Positions 36,521 to 46,005 of a DNA stretch of 64,000 bases are shown piece after piece. The first letter of the stretch is position 1. Each line of letters begins with the position of its first letter. The notes under the pieces were generated by a model. That model was not told the DNA's origin, made no database searches, and saw nothing but the letters and a program-made list of their open reading frames with translations. This stretch comes from Chromatium weissei. Lineage in GTDB: Bacteria > Pseudomonadota > Gammaproteobacteria > Chromatiales > Chromatiaceae. Position numbers and translations under genes: made by a program. Location: the NCBI RefSeq assembly GCF_016583765.1, contig NZ_NRRR01000001.1:856945-920944 (forward strand), read 5' to 3'.

Positions 36521-38635
36521 ATGTCATTAGTCATTAACACCAATATGGCGTCGCAAAACGCACAACGGAATATCACCAAGTCTCAAAACACCTTGAGTCA
36601 AACGATGGAGCGGTTGAGCAGCGGAATGCGCATCAACTCCGCGAAAGACGATGCCGCTGGTTCGGCCATCGCCAGCCGTTTGACCTCACAGGTGCGCGGT
36701 CTCGATCAGGCCACGCGCAACGCCAATGACGGTATTTCGTTGGTGCAAACCGCAGAAAGTGCATTGAATGAATCCAGCAACATTTTGCAGCGGATGCGTG
36801 AACTGGCCGTGCAATCGGCGAACGGAACCTACACCTCCGGCAACCGCACCACGCTGAATGCAGAAACCCAGCAGTTGGTCAAGGAACTCGACCGCATCTC
36901 CGGTAGTACCAATTTCAACGGTTTGAATCTGTTGGATGGCACGTCAAGCGATGTGAAATTGCAGATTGGTGCTGAAGCGAACGAGACCATCAGCGTCAAT
37001 ATCAGCGCGATGACCTCGAAAGAATTGGGCGTTTCCGATTCGGCTGGTGTGGGTTCTTTTGCGAAGACGGGTGATGGAACGAGTGCAGCAGCGTCAGCGA
37101 CTGCGCTAGGTTCTTTTAGTTCTGGTGACTTGATCATCAACGGTATCACCATTGATCCAGCAGTCACGTCTGCGGACACTGCATCGCACGACGCAAAGAA
37201 TTCCAGTGCCATTGCAACCGCTGCGGCAATTAACGCCAAATCTACTGAGACCGGTGTTAGAGCAATCGTCGGTGAGACGCGAATTGGTGGCACCGCCATG
37301 GCGGCAGGCGCTGCAAGTAGCGGAAATGCCGTGATTAACGGGGTGACCATTGCGCTGAATACGACGGGCGATGCCGCCACGACGCGTTCAGGTATTGTCC
37401 GTGACATCAACTTAGTCGCAAAACAAACTGGCGTTACCGCAGTGGATAGTGGCACTGATAATGGCGGTATTACCTTGGTGGCTGGAGATGGGCGCAATAT
37501 CACGCTGGCACTGACCGGCAGTTTGACCGCTGCGACTACGGGTCTTGGTGTTTCTACGGTGTCCTCTACGAATACCACCATTACGACCGGCACCGTGACC
37601 TTGGTTGCAGATGGCGGTAAGGACATCAAGATCACCTCGAATGCCACTGGCAATGCGATTGATGCTGGGTTTATGGAAGGAACCTATAGCGGCAAGGCAA
37701 CACAGATTTCGTCCAATTTGGGTACGAACACCGCTGCGATGACTGCTGGCAATGTTTTTGTCAACGATGTCTCGGTTGGACCTTCTTACGCAACGGATGA
37801 TCAGGCGTCGTCTGGAGGTAATGCGTACAGTGCGATTGCGAAGGCAGCCGCCTTCAATAAGGTTTCCGACAAAAGTGGTGTCACTGCGGTGGTGAATACC
37901 AATGTGGCGAAGAACACAGCAACCCAAGCTCAAGCAACAGCCAGTGCAGCAGTGTCCTTGACGATCAACGGCGTTGCCATTGCAGGCTTCTCATCAATTG
38001 CCAATTCTAATAGCGCCAACCGCCAAGAATTGGTTTCACAAATCAACAAGATTTCGGGTGAGACCGGAGTGGTCGCCGTTGACACGGGTGTTGATGCTTC
38101 AACATCTGGTGGTGGTGTGCAATTGATGGCGAAGGATGGTCGCAATATCGTTGTGGATGAAAACAACGGTTCAAACGCTGGATTGGCAGTGACTGATGGC
38201 ACCTATGTTGGTGAGTTTACGTTGACCTCGGATAAGGAAATCGTCGTCAGTCGTGGTACAGATACCAACATCTCCAACACGGGTTTGAGTGTTGGCAACT
38301 ACGGCAATGGCGAAGACGGCATGTCATTAGCCAGCATTGACATTTCCACCGCTGATGGTGCGCAAAAAGCCATCACTGCGATTGATAACGCATTAGAACA
38401 GGTCAACAACACCAAATCTGATTTGGGTGCGGTCAATAACCGGTTGGATTTCACCATCAGCAACTTGGCTGGCATCAAACAGAACTCCGAGGCTTCACGG
38501 TCACGCATTCAAGATGCTGACTTCGCAGCGGAAACGGCGAATCTGTCTCGTTCGCAAGTATTGCAACAAGCCAGTTCAGCGATGCTGGCGCAAGCCAACT
38601 CCGCGCCACAACAGGTGATGTCACTGCTCCGTTAA
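36521..38635 (+). CDS. fliC: Flagellin, large, with duplicated central modules
   Basis: 704 residues, against about 280-500 for most flagellins. Conserved N-terminal D0/D1 ([17 protein letters not shown], about 1-150) and C-terminal D1/D0 (about 600-704, ending [18 protein letters not shown]). Between them lie flagellin_IN-like segments with the pattern INGVTI, SGVTAV and LMAKDGRNI. They occur as two copies of a pair: about residues 200-330 and about 405-560, so the surface-exposed centre has grown by duplication. TAGGAG precedes the ATG. No signal peptide is needed because the type III export route handles it. Followed by flaG and fliD under the same sigma-28 promoter or its own. Confidence 0.95.
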   Translation: MSLVINTNMASQNAQRNITKSQNTLSQTMERLSSGMRINSAKDDAAGSAIASRLTSQVRGLDQATRNANDGISLVQTAESALNESSNILQRMRELAVQSANGTYTSGNRTTLNAETQQLVKELDRISGSTNFNGLNLLDGTSSDVKLQIGAEANETISVNISAMTSKELGVSDSAGVGSFAKTGDGTSAAASATALGSFSSGDLIINGITIDPAVTSADTASHDAKNSSAIATAAAINAKSTETGVRAIVGETRIGGTAMAAGAASSGNAVINGVTIALNTTGDAATTRSGIVRDINLVAKQTGVTAVDSGTDNGGITLVAGDGRNITLALTGSLTAATTGLGVSTVSSTNTTITTGTVTLVADGGKDIKITSNATGNAIDAGFMEGTYSGKATQISSNLGTNTAAMTAGNVFVNDVSVGPSYATDDQASSGGNAYSAIAKAAAFNKVSDKSGVTAVVNTNVAKNTATQAQATASAAVSLTINGVAIAGFSSIANSNSANRQELVSQINKISGETGVVAVDTGVDASTSGGGVQLMAKDGRNIVVDENNGSNAGLAVTDGTYVGEFTLTSDKEIVVSRGTDTNISNTGLSVGNYGNGEDGMSLASIDISTADGAQKAITAIDNALEQVNNTKSDLGAVNNRLDFTISNLAGIKQNSEASRSRIQDADFAAETANLSRSQVLQQASSAMLAQANSAPQQVMSLLR

Positions 38636-38654
38636 GCTGATCACGCAGAACCGA

Positions 38655-38698
38655 AATTGCCCGCTCTTCTCATTAAAAAACGGGAAAAGCGGGCAATT
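38655..38698 (+). terminator. Hairpin between fliC and flaG
   Basis: AATTGCCCGCT (38655-38665) pairs with AGCGGGCAATT (38688-38698), 11 bp. No T run follows, so it may attenuate or mark an RNA end so that flagellin is made in excess over flaG and fliD. Confidence 0.5.
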
Positions 38699-38727
38699 CA
38701 AATCAAAACAACGAGGACGGGTCGATC

Positions 38728-39132
38728 ATGGTCAGCGAAACTTCCACGCTTGGCGCAGTCGGATCATCAGCCCGCTCCACCAAATTCGAACCAGAACAGC
38801 CCACGCGGTCCATCGAAGACGCCGCGCCCGCACCGATTTTCACGCTCACCGCCCAGCCGGTTCCCACCCAAACGCCTGTTGATGCCAGCGGCAATCCATC
38901 GCCCAAAACAATTGAACAGGTGAGTCAAGCAGTTAAACGCATCAATGAAATGATGCAAAATAATCAACAAATGCTAACCTTTGCTTTAGATCAAGATTCA
39001 GGACGAATGGTCATTCGCATGATTGACAGCAAAACAGATGAACTAATTCGCCAAATTCCCAATGAAGAAACACTAAAATTTGCACAGTATGTCGATGGAT
39101 TAGTTGGCTTAATTTTTAATCACAAAGCGTAG
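38728..39132 (+). CDS. flaG: FlaG family flagellar protein
   Basis: 134 residues. Disordered Ser/Pro-rich N-terminal half, then the FlaG domain: VSQAVKRINEMM, LTFALDQDSGRMVIRMIDSKTDELIRQIPNEETL. It commonly lies between fliC and fliD and affects filament length. GAGGACGG precedes the ATG. Confidence 0.9.
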   Translation: MVSETSTLGAVGSSARSTKFEPEQPTRSIEDAAPAPIFTLTAQPVPTQTPVDASGNPSPKTIEQVSQAVKRINEMMQNNQQMLTFALDQDSGRMVIRMIDSKTDELIRQIPNEETLKFAQYVDGLVGLIFNHKA

Positions 39133-39168
39133 TATTTTGATATTCAATTGCGATCACAGGAGACCTGT

Positions 39169-41610
39169 ATGGACACCAATATCGTTAGTTCACTCGGCGC
39201 TGGTTCTGGAATTGATATTAAAAGTTTGGTCACACAGCTCACAGCAGTAGAACGTGCACCACAACAGGCGCGTATTGATGCCAAACAGAAAACATTAGAA
39301 GCGCAAATTTCTGGCTACGGTAAATTAAAAGGCGCATTAGATGCAATGAAAACTGCGGTTGCTTCACTCGGCAGCAGCGATTTATTTAATGCCCGCTCGG
39401 TTTCCGTATCCACTTCAGATGCAATTACCGCAGATAAGGTTTCACCCGGCGCACAAATCGGCAACTATAAAATTAACGTGAGTCAAGTTGCCAGTGCCCA
39501 ATCAATTGCTACTAAAGAACAAGACGAACGCGATAGTGCACTGAATATGTCTGGCAATATGACGATTAGTTTTGGCGCTTGGGCTTATGACGGTAGTGAT
39601 AATCCATTAACCTTTATAACGAATACGAACCGCGATGCCTTATCAATTAATGTCACGGCAGCCGATTCACTCGATACCATTGCCGAAAAAATCAATAGTC
39701 AAAATGCTGGTGTACAGGCATCAGTGCTTAAAGTAGACGATAAATATCAATTAACTTTAACAGCGCCTTCCGGCGCATCCAATGCAATGCAAATCAGTGT
39801 TGATGACGCGAGTCTCGATGACTTTTCATTCACTTCAAGCAACTACAGTAATGTCAGTGAAACTCAGCAAGCCAGTGATGCAGTATTAAAAGTCAATGGT
39901 CTTGAAGTCACCCGCGAGAGCAATACAATTGACGATGTGGTTTCCGGTCTAACCTTTACGGTTAATAAAACCATGCTTGCGACTGATAGCGTGACTTTTG
40001 GGGTCACTGCAGATAAAGGCAGTGCTGAAACCGCAGTACGCGGATTTGTAACTGCTTATAACTCATTTCAAGAAACCACCAATAAATTAGTAGGTTACAG
40101 CCGTGATGCTGATAACAATTTAGTGCGTGGCGATCTCGCCAGCGATAGCTCGGCGCGCAGCAGTATTAATCAAATGCGTGCGCTTATTGGTGGTGCAGTG
40201 CCCGGTTTAGAAAGCGGTTTTACTGCGTTAACCAACGTCGGTATTCGCACGGAACGCGATGGCAGTCTGTCCATTAGTGAAGACGATTTCACTGCTGCAT
40301 TTAATAACAATTTTGATTTAATTGGCAGTTTATTTGCCAGTAAAATGACCTCAACGAATAGTGCCGTAACGGTTAATAAAGGCACATTTTCTTCATCCGC
40401 CGTGGCTGGCACTTACAATGTCAATGTGACCCGTGATCCAACGCAGGGCAAAACCTTTGGCGATGCCATTACAAATGGGAATTTCGATGCAATAACCACG
40501 CACGAACTTACAGCACCGCTCACCATTGCAGCAGGTGGTGGTTATAATTTCAAGATCAATGTCGATGGCGTGAATTCCAATTCGATTGAACTCACTGGAA
40601 CCTATAACTCAATTGAGGAATTGCGAGTCGGTTTGCAATCGAAAATCAATAGCGATAGCGCATTAAAAGCCAATGGCGTTGGTATTGACGTTGGCTTTGA
40701 TAATGCAACAGACAGCTTTAACTTTACTTCGCGTGATTATGGTTCGGTATCAAAAGCCGTATTTACTGAAACTGGTTCGGGAATGACAAGTTTAGGTATT
40801 ACGCCAACGCAAGCAAAAGTTGTTGGCAGTGCGATAACTCAATCCACTTTTGATAGTGGTAGCGGCACCTTTACTCCATCATTAGATGCGACAACAAAAG
40901 ATTACACCTTTAAGATCAATGTCGATGGTCTTGAATCCAGTTCTATTACCTTAACGAATACCTATACCAATGGCGCAGATGTTGCCGCTGAATTGGAAGC
41001 AAAAATTAACGCTGATTCCACATTATCCACCGCTGGCGCAGCAGTTGATGTTGAATATGACACCGCGAATAATCGCTTTAGTTTTAATTCGCGTGCAGGT
41101 GGCTCGGTATCAGAAATTGGATTTACCAGCACCAGCGATGATATGGCGGAATTGGGTATTAGTACGACAATGGGCGGTACGCGTGGAATTGATGTGGCCG
41201 GAACGATTAATGGCGTTGCGGGATTTGGTGCGGGTAATGTGTTATTGCCGGATATTGAATCCGAAGCCTATGGTTTAAATTTTAAGGTGCGTACCGGAGC
41301 AACGGCGCAAAGTACGAATGGATTTAGTGCCAGTTTTTCGCGGGGTATGGCAGGTGAACTTTCAAATCTTATTGATAACTTTTTGAGTTCAACTGGTGTG
41401 ATTAAATCGCGTGAATCGAGTATTCAAACGCAGCTCACTCGTTTGAATGAAGATAAAACAAAGTTAGATACGCGAATGACAGCAGTTTCAGCACGGTTAT
41501 TGGCGCAATTCACCACGATGGAGCGTATTGTTTCGAGCTTGCAAGATACCGGTAGTCAGATGTCAGAACTCGTCAATCAATTGCCATTTACAGCGTCGAA
41601 TAACAATTAG
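39169..41610 (+). CDS. fliD: Flagellar filament cap protein FliD, enlarged
   Basis: 813 residues from ATG 39169 (MDTNIVSSLGAGSGIDI) with CAGGAG 9 bp upstream; usual FliD is about 450-500. N-terminal FliD_N (LVTQLTAVERAPQQARIDAKQKTLEAQIS) with coiled coil, the FliD_C parts around 300-390 and 680-800, and a coiled C terminus (IQTQLTRLNEDKTKLDTRMTAVSARLLAQFTTMERIVSSLQ). A long insertion holds two 120-residue repeats (see repeat entry). The cap folds flagellin at the filament tip. The enlarged insertion parallels the enlarged flagellin. Confidence 0.94.
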   Translation: MDTNIVSSLGAGSGIDIKSLVTQLTAVERAPQQARIDAKQKTLEAQISGYGKLKGALDAMKTAVASLGSSDLFNARSVSVSTSDAITADKVSPGAQIGNYKINVSQVASAQSIATKEQDERDSALNMSGNMTISFGAWAYDGSDNPLTFITNTNRDALSINVTAADSLDTIAEKINSQNAGVQASVLKVDDKYQLTLTAPSGASNAMQISVDDASLDDFSFTSSNYSNVSETQQASDAVLKVNGLEVTRESNTIDDVVSGLTFTVNKTMLATDSVTFGVTADKGSAETAVRGFVTAYNSFQETTNKLVGYSRDADNNLVRGDLASDSSARSSINQMRALIGGAVPGLESGFTALTNVGIRTERDGSLSISEDDFTAAFNNNFDLIGSLFASKMTSTNSAVTVNKGTFSSSAVAGTYNVNVTRDPTQGKTFGDAITNGNFDAITTHELTAPLTIAAGGGYNFKINVDGVNSNSIELTGTYNSIEELRVGLQSKINSDSALKANGVGIDVGFDNATDSFNFTSRDYGSVSKAVFTETGSGMTSLGITPTQAKVVGSAITQSTFDSGSGTFTPSLDATTKDYTFKINVDGLESSSITLTNTYTNGADVAAELEAKINADSTLSTAGAAVDVEYDTANNRFSFNSRAGGSVSEIGFTSTSDDMAELGISTTMGGTRGIDVAGTINGVAGFGAGNVLLPDIESEAYGLNFKVRTGATAQSTNGFSASFSRGMAGELSNLIDNFLSSTGVIKSRESSIQTQLTRLNEDKTKLDTRMTAVSARLLAQFTTMERIVSSLQDTGSQMSELVNQLPFTASNNN
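40441..41160 (+). repeat. Tandem 360-bp duplication inside fliD
   Basis: Two modules lie 360 bp (120 codons) apart. AAGATCAATGTCGATGG occurs at 40552 and again at 40912. Protein equivalents: YNFKINVDGVNSNSIEL, GMTSLGIT versus YTFKINVDGLESSSITL, DMAELGIS. The DNA has diverged elsewhere, so the duplication is not recent. Confidence 0.75.
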
Positions 41611-41628
41611 ACGTGAAACAAGAACCAC

Positions 41629-41657
41629 AAAAAAAGCCTCCATTCGGAGGCTTTTTT
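41629..41657. terminator. Bidirectional terminator after fliD
   Basis: AAAAAAGCCTCC pairs with GGAGGCTTTTTT over ATTC; A and T runs on both sides serve fliD and the convergent cytochrome gene. Confidence 0.85.
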
Positions 41658-41666
41658 ATTGCGTAT

Positions 41667-42269
41667 TTAATCGGCCCAGGCTCCGTGACCGGGAATGTTC
41701 ACTTGATGCTCGTTGTATACGCCATTCGCTGCGCCGCGATGACATTGATGACATTGACTAAAACTGCCAACTTCTGAATTACCCGTCACGAACCGCATCG
41801 GTATTTCATCATGCTTGCGCACGAAATAGCGGGTTTTCGTAATACGCGGTAACGCATCTCCTTGATTTTGTGCGTTAGGCGCGTCGGCAACTGCAAAGGC
41901 TTGCGACCGCGTTTGCGCCGACCGGTCAGCAGCATTGGCGCTCAGATAATCACTGATTTCGACGCGAGATGTCTCCGATAAGCTGGCATCGTCGCCGTAA
42001 TGATTGGATAACGCCGTCGAAGTCATCACCTGCGCCCACGCTGACGCGGGCAGCAGACCCGGTTGATACGCCATGTGACAGGAACTGCATTCTTTTCCGT
42101 AGGTTGCGTTGGTCACTGGCGCAACATCAGCGCGAGATTGCACCCAGCCGCTGCCGCGTTTTTGCTTGCCGCGTTCGTCATCATCATCTTCACTAAACGC
42201 CACGCCAACTGCACCGAGAGAAAGCAAACCAACGGTCACAATAGTCAGAATTCGTTTGGAATTGTTCAT
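41667..42269 (-). CDS. Diheme cytochrome c (DHC)
   Basis: 200 residues from ATG 42269 (MNNSKRILTIVTVGLL signal sequence); the frame opens upstream to 42383, overlapping the next gene. Two heme sites: CSSCH near 65 and CHQCH near 175, with acidic EDDDDERGKQKRG after the signal. This matches periplasmic DHC, which is found with SHP and a cytochrome b in Rhodobacter and relatives. It probably passes electrons between cytochrome b and SHP. Confidence 0.85.
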   Translation of the reverse strand: MNNSKRILTIVTVGLLSLGAVGVAFSEDDDDERGKQKRGSGWVQSRADVAPVTNATYGKECSSCHMAYQPGLLPASAWAQVMTSTALSNHYGDDASLSETSRVEISDYLSANAADRSAQTRSQAFAVADAPNAQNQGDALPRITKTRYFVRKHDEIPMRFVTGNSEVGSFSQCHQCHRGAANGVYNEHQVNIPGHGAWAD

Positions 42270-42285
42270 CGGTTTAATTGCTCGT

Positions 42286-42642
42286 TTATTGGGTTTTAAT
42301 GTAGCTGATGAAATCGGCTTTTTCATTCGCATCGCATTCGCGTCCGATCGTCCATTTGCAATTGCGCAATAGCCACTTTTCAATCTTTTCGGAATCGGTT
42401 AATCGTTGCGCATTCACCGAAGGAGCCATGGGTTCAATTGCCTTGCCAGTTTTGACGTGCCGTCCAGCTTGCGTCAAATTCTGACCATGACAGGTGACAC
42501 AACTGCGCGCTGGCGAACCATCAGTTTGCGCGTGCTCGGCATTCCATGCGGCTTTACCGGCAGCGGGATCGGCAGCAAATAACGCAGTAGAAAACGTCAA
42601 TGCACCAGCGACAACCGCTTGAATAACAAGATGTTGGTTCAT
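42286..42642 (-). CDS. SHP-like monoheme cytochrome c (DUF1924)
   Basis: 118 residues with signal peptide, heme site CVTCHGQNLTQAGRH, and a Cys pair in RNCKWTIGRECDANEKADF that would form the small disulfide loop of the SHP family. In SHP an Asn can be the sixth heme ligand and the ferrous protein binds oxygen or nitric oxide; Asn78 and others are candidates here but cannot be placed without structure. Lies between the DHC and cytochrome b genes; its ATG overlaps the cytochrome b stop. Confidence 0.82.
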   Translation of the reverse strand: MNQHLVIQAVVAGALTFSTALFAADPAAGKAAWNAEHAQTDGSPARSCVTCHGQNLTQAGRHVKTGKAIEPMAPSVNAQRLTDSEKIEKWLLRNCKWTIGRECDANEKADFISYIKTQ

Positions 42643-43262
42643 TATTTTGCACTCCGTTTGAAGCCGGTAATCATTGCGCCAATCAGGTTTTCCCGATGCG
42701 ACAAACTGGAAAACGCCACGCCAGCCAAATGAAAAATCACCAGCGCCAGCGTGAAATTAGCAAAGAATTCATGTACTTCTTCAAGCGCCTCGCCGGTTGA
42801 TTCCGGCGTTCCGCTCATCAGCCCTGCCAATGGTCCAGCAAATTCGGTTGCGCCATACAACGCCATGCCGCTCAAAGTCGTTGCCGTTAACGCCAGCAAC
42901 AGTACGATCACCATCACTCCGCCCGCTGGGTTGTGACCGAGATAACGCGCAGCGCGAAATGCCAGCGCATCTTTCACATAAGCCATGATCTCGTTCGGTT
43001 TGCGCACAAAATCGCTAAATCGCGCATGTTCGCTGCCAATTACGCCCCAGATCACGCGAATGACAATCAGCGTTAATACGAGATAACCGGCGTTGACGTG
43101 CACACTCAACAAATCGTCTTCAACGATGAATGCCGTGGTGAAAGCGGCCGCCAGCGACCAGTGAAATGTGCGAACAAGTCGATCCCAAACATGCACTTGC
43201 GTATTTGAATCGGCGGTTGCAGGTGAATTGGGTTCCGTCGGAACCTGAGTGGGTATCGTCAT
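42642..43262 (-). CDS. Cytochrome b561-type membrane protein
   Basis: 206 residues from ATG 43262; the frame extends five codons to a TTG. Four or five membrane helices. Likely heme-ligand histidines lie in VRTFHWSLA, DLLSVHVNAGY, EEVHEFFANF and LVIFHLAGVAF. First gene of the b561-SHP-DHC operon, so it would carry electrons from quinol or ferredoxin side to the periplasmic cytochromes. Family assignment is firm, partner use is inference. Confidence 0.88.
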   Translation of the reverse strand: MTIPTQVPTEPNSPATADSNTQVHVWDRLVRTFHWSLAAAFTTAFIVEDDLLSVHVNAGYLVLTLIVIRVIWGVIGSEHARFSDFVRKPNEIMAYVKDALAFRAARYLGHNPAGGVMVIVLLLALTATTLSGMALYGATEFAGPLAGLMSGTPESTGEALEEVHEFFANFTLALVIFHLAGVAFSSLSHRENLIGAMITGFKRSAK

Positions 43263-43372
43263 TGGTTTGCGTCTCAATTGTTGATTGAATTGATCGGTGC
43301 GATGCGCCGCGATCTGAAACGCAGACTAACGAGAATGCGCTGACCAATCGTTGTCGCTTCTTGTCAGCGAAT

Positions 43373-43388
43373 GGTCAGGAAAGATGCG
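43373..43388. repeat. Dispersed 16-bp intergenic sequence, copy 1
   Basis: GGTCAGGAAAGATGCG is found here and again at 59788-59803, each preceded by TTGTCA and GCG. Both are intergenic. Here it lies just before the end of nikO, after a CTGACCA/TGGTCAG hairpin (about 43339-43378). May be part of a short dispersed element. Confidence 0.45.
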
Positions 43389-43395
43389 TAAACGA

Positions 43396-44064
43396 TTATT
43401 TCATTCGTGATTCATGAAGCAAAATACCCGTTTCAAGTCGAACGGTGCGCGTGGCTAATTGCGCCAGCAATTGTTGATCGTGCGATACGATGACCATTGC
43501 TTGTTTTAATGCAGCGAGATACGCAATCAATCGCGCTTCGGTGGCTGCATCTAAACCAGTGGTCGGTTCATCTAATAGCAAAACGGCCGGTTTCATTGCC
43601 AAGACTGTTGCCAATGCGACCAGCCGTTTTTCTCCCGCCGAGAGTCGATAAGTCACCCGCTCGGCAAATTCCGCCAAACCCAGCGCCGCTAAAGTGTCCA
43701 ACGCATCGGCCTTGGCTTGCGCCGAAGTGCGTCCGAGATTGCGCGGGCCAAAGGCGACATCTTCCAACACGGTCGGACAAAACAGTTGATCGTCAGCATT
43801 TTGAAAGACCAGTCCGACTTGTGCGCGCACCGCGTGAAAATCCGTCTCGCTGCGTCGCACCAGTCCGAAAGCGCGGACTTCACCGGCAGTTGGGCGCACC
43901 AATCCGACCAGTAAATGTAGCAAGGTAGTTTTGCCCGCGCCGTTCGCACCCATCAGCGCCACGCGTTCACCCGCCGCGAGCGCGAAATTGACACCGCGCA
44001 GCACCGAATGCGCGGAATAACCGCAATGCACTTCATGCAATTCGAGCAGTGGTTCAGCGGTCAC
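43396..44064 (-). CDS. nikO: Nickel ECF transporter ATPase NikO
   Basis: 222 residues from GTG 44064, which overlaps the nikQ stop as GTGA; the frame opens much further but the extra part is not protein-like. Walker A GANGAGKTTLLHLL near 41, Q-loop FQNADDQLFCPTV, signature LSAGEKRLVALATVLA, Walker B VLLLDEPTTGLD. It powers the CbiO/NikO type uptake complex. Last gene of nikKMLQO. Cobalt is possible by family, but the NikK and NikL partners indicate nickel. Confidence 0.88.
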   Translation of the reverse strand: MTAEPLLELHEVHCGYSAHSVLRGVNFALAAGERVALMGANGAGKTTLLHLLVGLVRPTAGEVRAFGLVRRSETDFHAVRAQVGLVFQNADDQLFCPTVLEDVAFGPRNLGRTSAQAKADALDTLAALGLAEFAERVTYRLSAGEKRLVALATVLAMKPAVLLLDEPTTGLDAATEARLIAYLAALKQAMVIVSHDQQLLAQLATRTVRLETGILLHESRMK

Positions 44065-44819
44065 AGTTGCCAATCCATTGCCATTAAACTGCTGAGAAAT
44101 AACGCAAATCCCAGCGCCGCTGCCGTGTCTGTGCGTTGCCAATGCCAAATCCACACATCGATTAAATACAGTCGCCCATGAAATCCACGCAACCGCATCG
44201 CCGCAGCCAACCGTTGCGAGCGCGTCAAACTGCGCACCAACAGCATTCCCATCAACCAGCCGTAACTGTGCCACGTGTGGCGATCACTGCGCGGCACAAA
44301 AGCGCGGGCGCGCATCGCTTGACGGAGTCGAATAAACTCCTGATATAACAAGTGAATCTGACGAATCGTCAGCAGCAGCAAATGCACCAATTTCTCCGAT
44401 ACGCCGAGCCGCGCCAGCGCGTGACCAAATTGCATCGGTTCCAGACTGCCGACCAGCGCCAACAGCATCAGCACCACCGCGTTGGCTTTGAGTAACAGCG
44501 TCAGCGCCAAGCTGAGACCGGCGTGGCTGGCGCTAAATTCGCCGATGGTAAATAGCGCCGTGCCGGGCGTGGTCAAGGGTAATGTCAATAATAACAATAA
44601 CATCACGCTTTCTAATGCCAGCAACTGTCGCCAGCGCCTCCAACCGCCGCTGTTGATCAACGCAATCACAGCACACAACAGAGCAAGCAATAATGTGAAT
44701 AAATGCGTGAAATTGACCGTCACCAACGCAAACACGCCGGTCGCCACGATGCGTAAACGCGGATCACGGGCGCAGATCCAACCGGAAGCCGTCGGAAGAA
44801 AAAGCGCGAGCTGACTCAC
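44061..44819 (-). CDS. nikQ: Nickel ECF transporter transmembrane protein NikQ
   Basis: 252 residues from GTG 44819, preferred because it gives the same GTGA stop-start overlap with nikL that nikO has with nikQ; ATG 44852 gives 263 residues but a 37-bp overlap. CbiQ family: DPRLRI at the N terminus, several membrane helices, and the ATPase-coupling motifs MRARAFVPR and LAAAMRLRGFHGR with conserved Ala-Arg-Gly. It is the energy-coupling T component. Confidence 0.87.
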   Translation of the reverse strand: MSQLALFLPTASGWICARDPRLRIVATGVFALVTVNFTHLFTLLLALLCAVIALINSGGWRRWRQLLALESVMLLLLLTLPLTTPGTALFTIGEFSASHAGLSLALTLLLKANAVVLMLLALVGSLEPMQFGHALARLGVSEKLVHLLLLTIRQIHLLYQEFIRLRQAMRARAFVPRSDRHTWHSYGWLMGMLLVRSLTRSQRLAAAMRLRGFHGRLYLIDVWIWHWQRTDTAAALGFALFLSSLMAMDWQL

Positions 44820-45388
44820 GAACGCGGCGAATTGTGGCGTTGCCGCCACCATAAAAGAATGCCGGTCACACCGACGATGTAGCCGATGCCACCGAGAATA
44901 TCGCGGAAATTGGCATGATTTTCAGCCGCTTGCAGCTCTTCGCGCAGTGGCCGTACTTGCCGCGCCACCGCCAGCTCAATTGCCGCAAGCGTTGCCGAAT
45001 CGACCGCATTGGCTGGCGCGGTTGAGACGCTGGGCGATGCCGTTGACGCATTCGGCAACGAATTGCCGCCCAATTCCGCTGCCGTAATGCGCCATTGCGC
45101 CCGATGTCCGTCGCCGCTGTCGGCAATAATTAAATGATCAATTGGCGATTGCGTTGAATAATTGAAACTGCCATCCGCAGCAGTAATTAATTCAGCCAGC
45201 AATTGACCAACTGCATTCTGAATTTCAATTCGTACACCGCTCGCCTTTGCGCCACCAGCGAAATACGCACTGCCACTGATATTTGCACCCTCGGCACTGG
45301 CAAATACTTGCAGCCGATGCGCCAGTGTTGGGGCGCTATTTAATACACAAATCAATAATAGCGTTAATTTGCTGCTGCAATTAATCAC
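44816..45388 (-). CDS. nikL: Nickel transport accessory protein NikL
   Basis: 190 residues: signal peptide (about 1-23), a beta-rich periplasmic domain (SGSAYFAGGAKASGVRIEI, TAADGSFNYS), a coiled coil (RPLREELQAAENH) and one C-terminal helix GGIGYIVGVTGILLWW. This architecture is that of NikL/CbiL-like components that replace NikN. Named mainly from its place between nikM and nikQ plus the NikK upstream. Confidence 0.75.
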   Translation of the reverse strand: MINCSSKLTLLLICVLNSAPTLAHRLQVFASAEGANISGSAYFAGGAKASGVRIEIQNAVGQLLAELITAADGSFNYSTQSPIDHLIIADSGDGHRAQWRITAAELGGNSLPNASTASPSVSTAPANAVDSATLAAIELAVARQVRPLREELQAAENHANFRDILGGIGYIVGVTGILLWWRQRHNSPRS

Positions 45389-46001
45389 GCAATACCACCA
45401 ATGAATTTAATAATTCCGGCGAAACACGCTGTAAAAAAGTCAATACCGTGCCAGTCATCAGCGCCTCGACTAATGCCAGCGGCAAATAGCTTGCGAATAG
45501 CACTTCAGCAGCAGTATGAAATGCTTCACCGCTTAAACTCAAACTGAGCGCCACCAATCCACCGGTGAATAAAACTCCGAATAAACCTGCGGCAGCGCCA
45601 ATCCAAAAACATTGCGCTGGTGCAATACGGCGCAACCATGGCGTAAATAACACAGCGCACAATAATGCTGGCAATGCCATATTTAATGTGTTCACACCGA
45701 GCACTAAAATACCGCCATAACCAAAAAAAGCAGCTTGCAATAGCAATGCGACGAATAATGCCGGAATTGCCGTCCATCCCAACAATAAACCCATGAGTCC
45801 ATTGAGAAGCAAATGAACACTGGTCGGCCCAATGGGAATAGTCACCAATGAAGAGACAAAAAACGCAGCGGATAATACTGCGGCGGCGGGTAATCGTTCA
45901 TCATCAAGGCGACGCAGTGCAATCGTTAATAAACCGATTGAAAGCACTGCGCCACCAATTAAAACGGGCGCGGACAACACGCCATCTGGAATATGTGCCA
46001 T
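45381..46001 (-). CDS. nikM: Nickel-binding ECF substrate component NikM
   Basis: 206 residues of the CbiM/NikM family, six to seven helices. The N terminus is MAHIPDGVLS. In known NikM the N-terminal amine and His at position 2 hold the metal; here an Ala is inserted so His is at 3. SVHLLLNGLMGLLLGW holds the other conserved His. It binds Ni2+ in the membrane and overlaps nikL by 8 bp. Confidence 0.88.
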   Translation of the reverse strand: MAHIPDGVLSAPVLIGGAVLSIGLLTIALRRLDDERLPAAAVLSAAFFVSSLVTIPIGPTSVHLLLNGLMGLLLGWTAIPALFVALLLQAAFFGYGGILVLGVNTLNMALPALLCAVLFTPWLRRIAPAQCFWIGAAAGLFGVLFTGGLVALSLSLSGEAFHTAAEVLFASYLPLALVEALMTGTVLTFLQRVSPELLNSLVVLRD

Positions 46002-46005
46002 GTGT

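Noticed and set aside
36829..38508. Long reverse-strand open frames inside the flagellin gene
   Set aside because: They mirror the biased Ala/Thr/Ser codons of the flagellin and have no protein-like features or ribosome sites.
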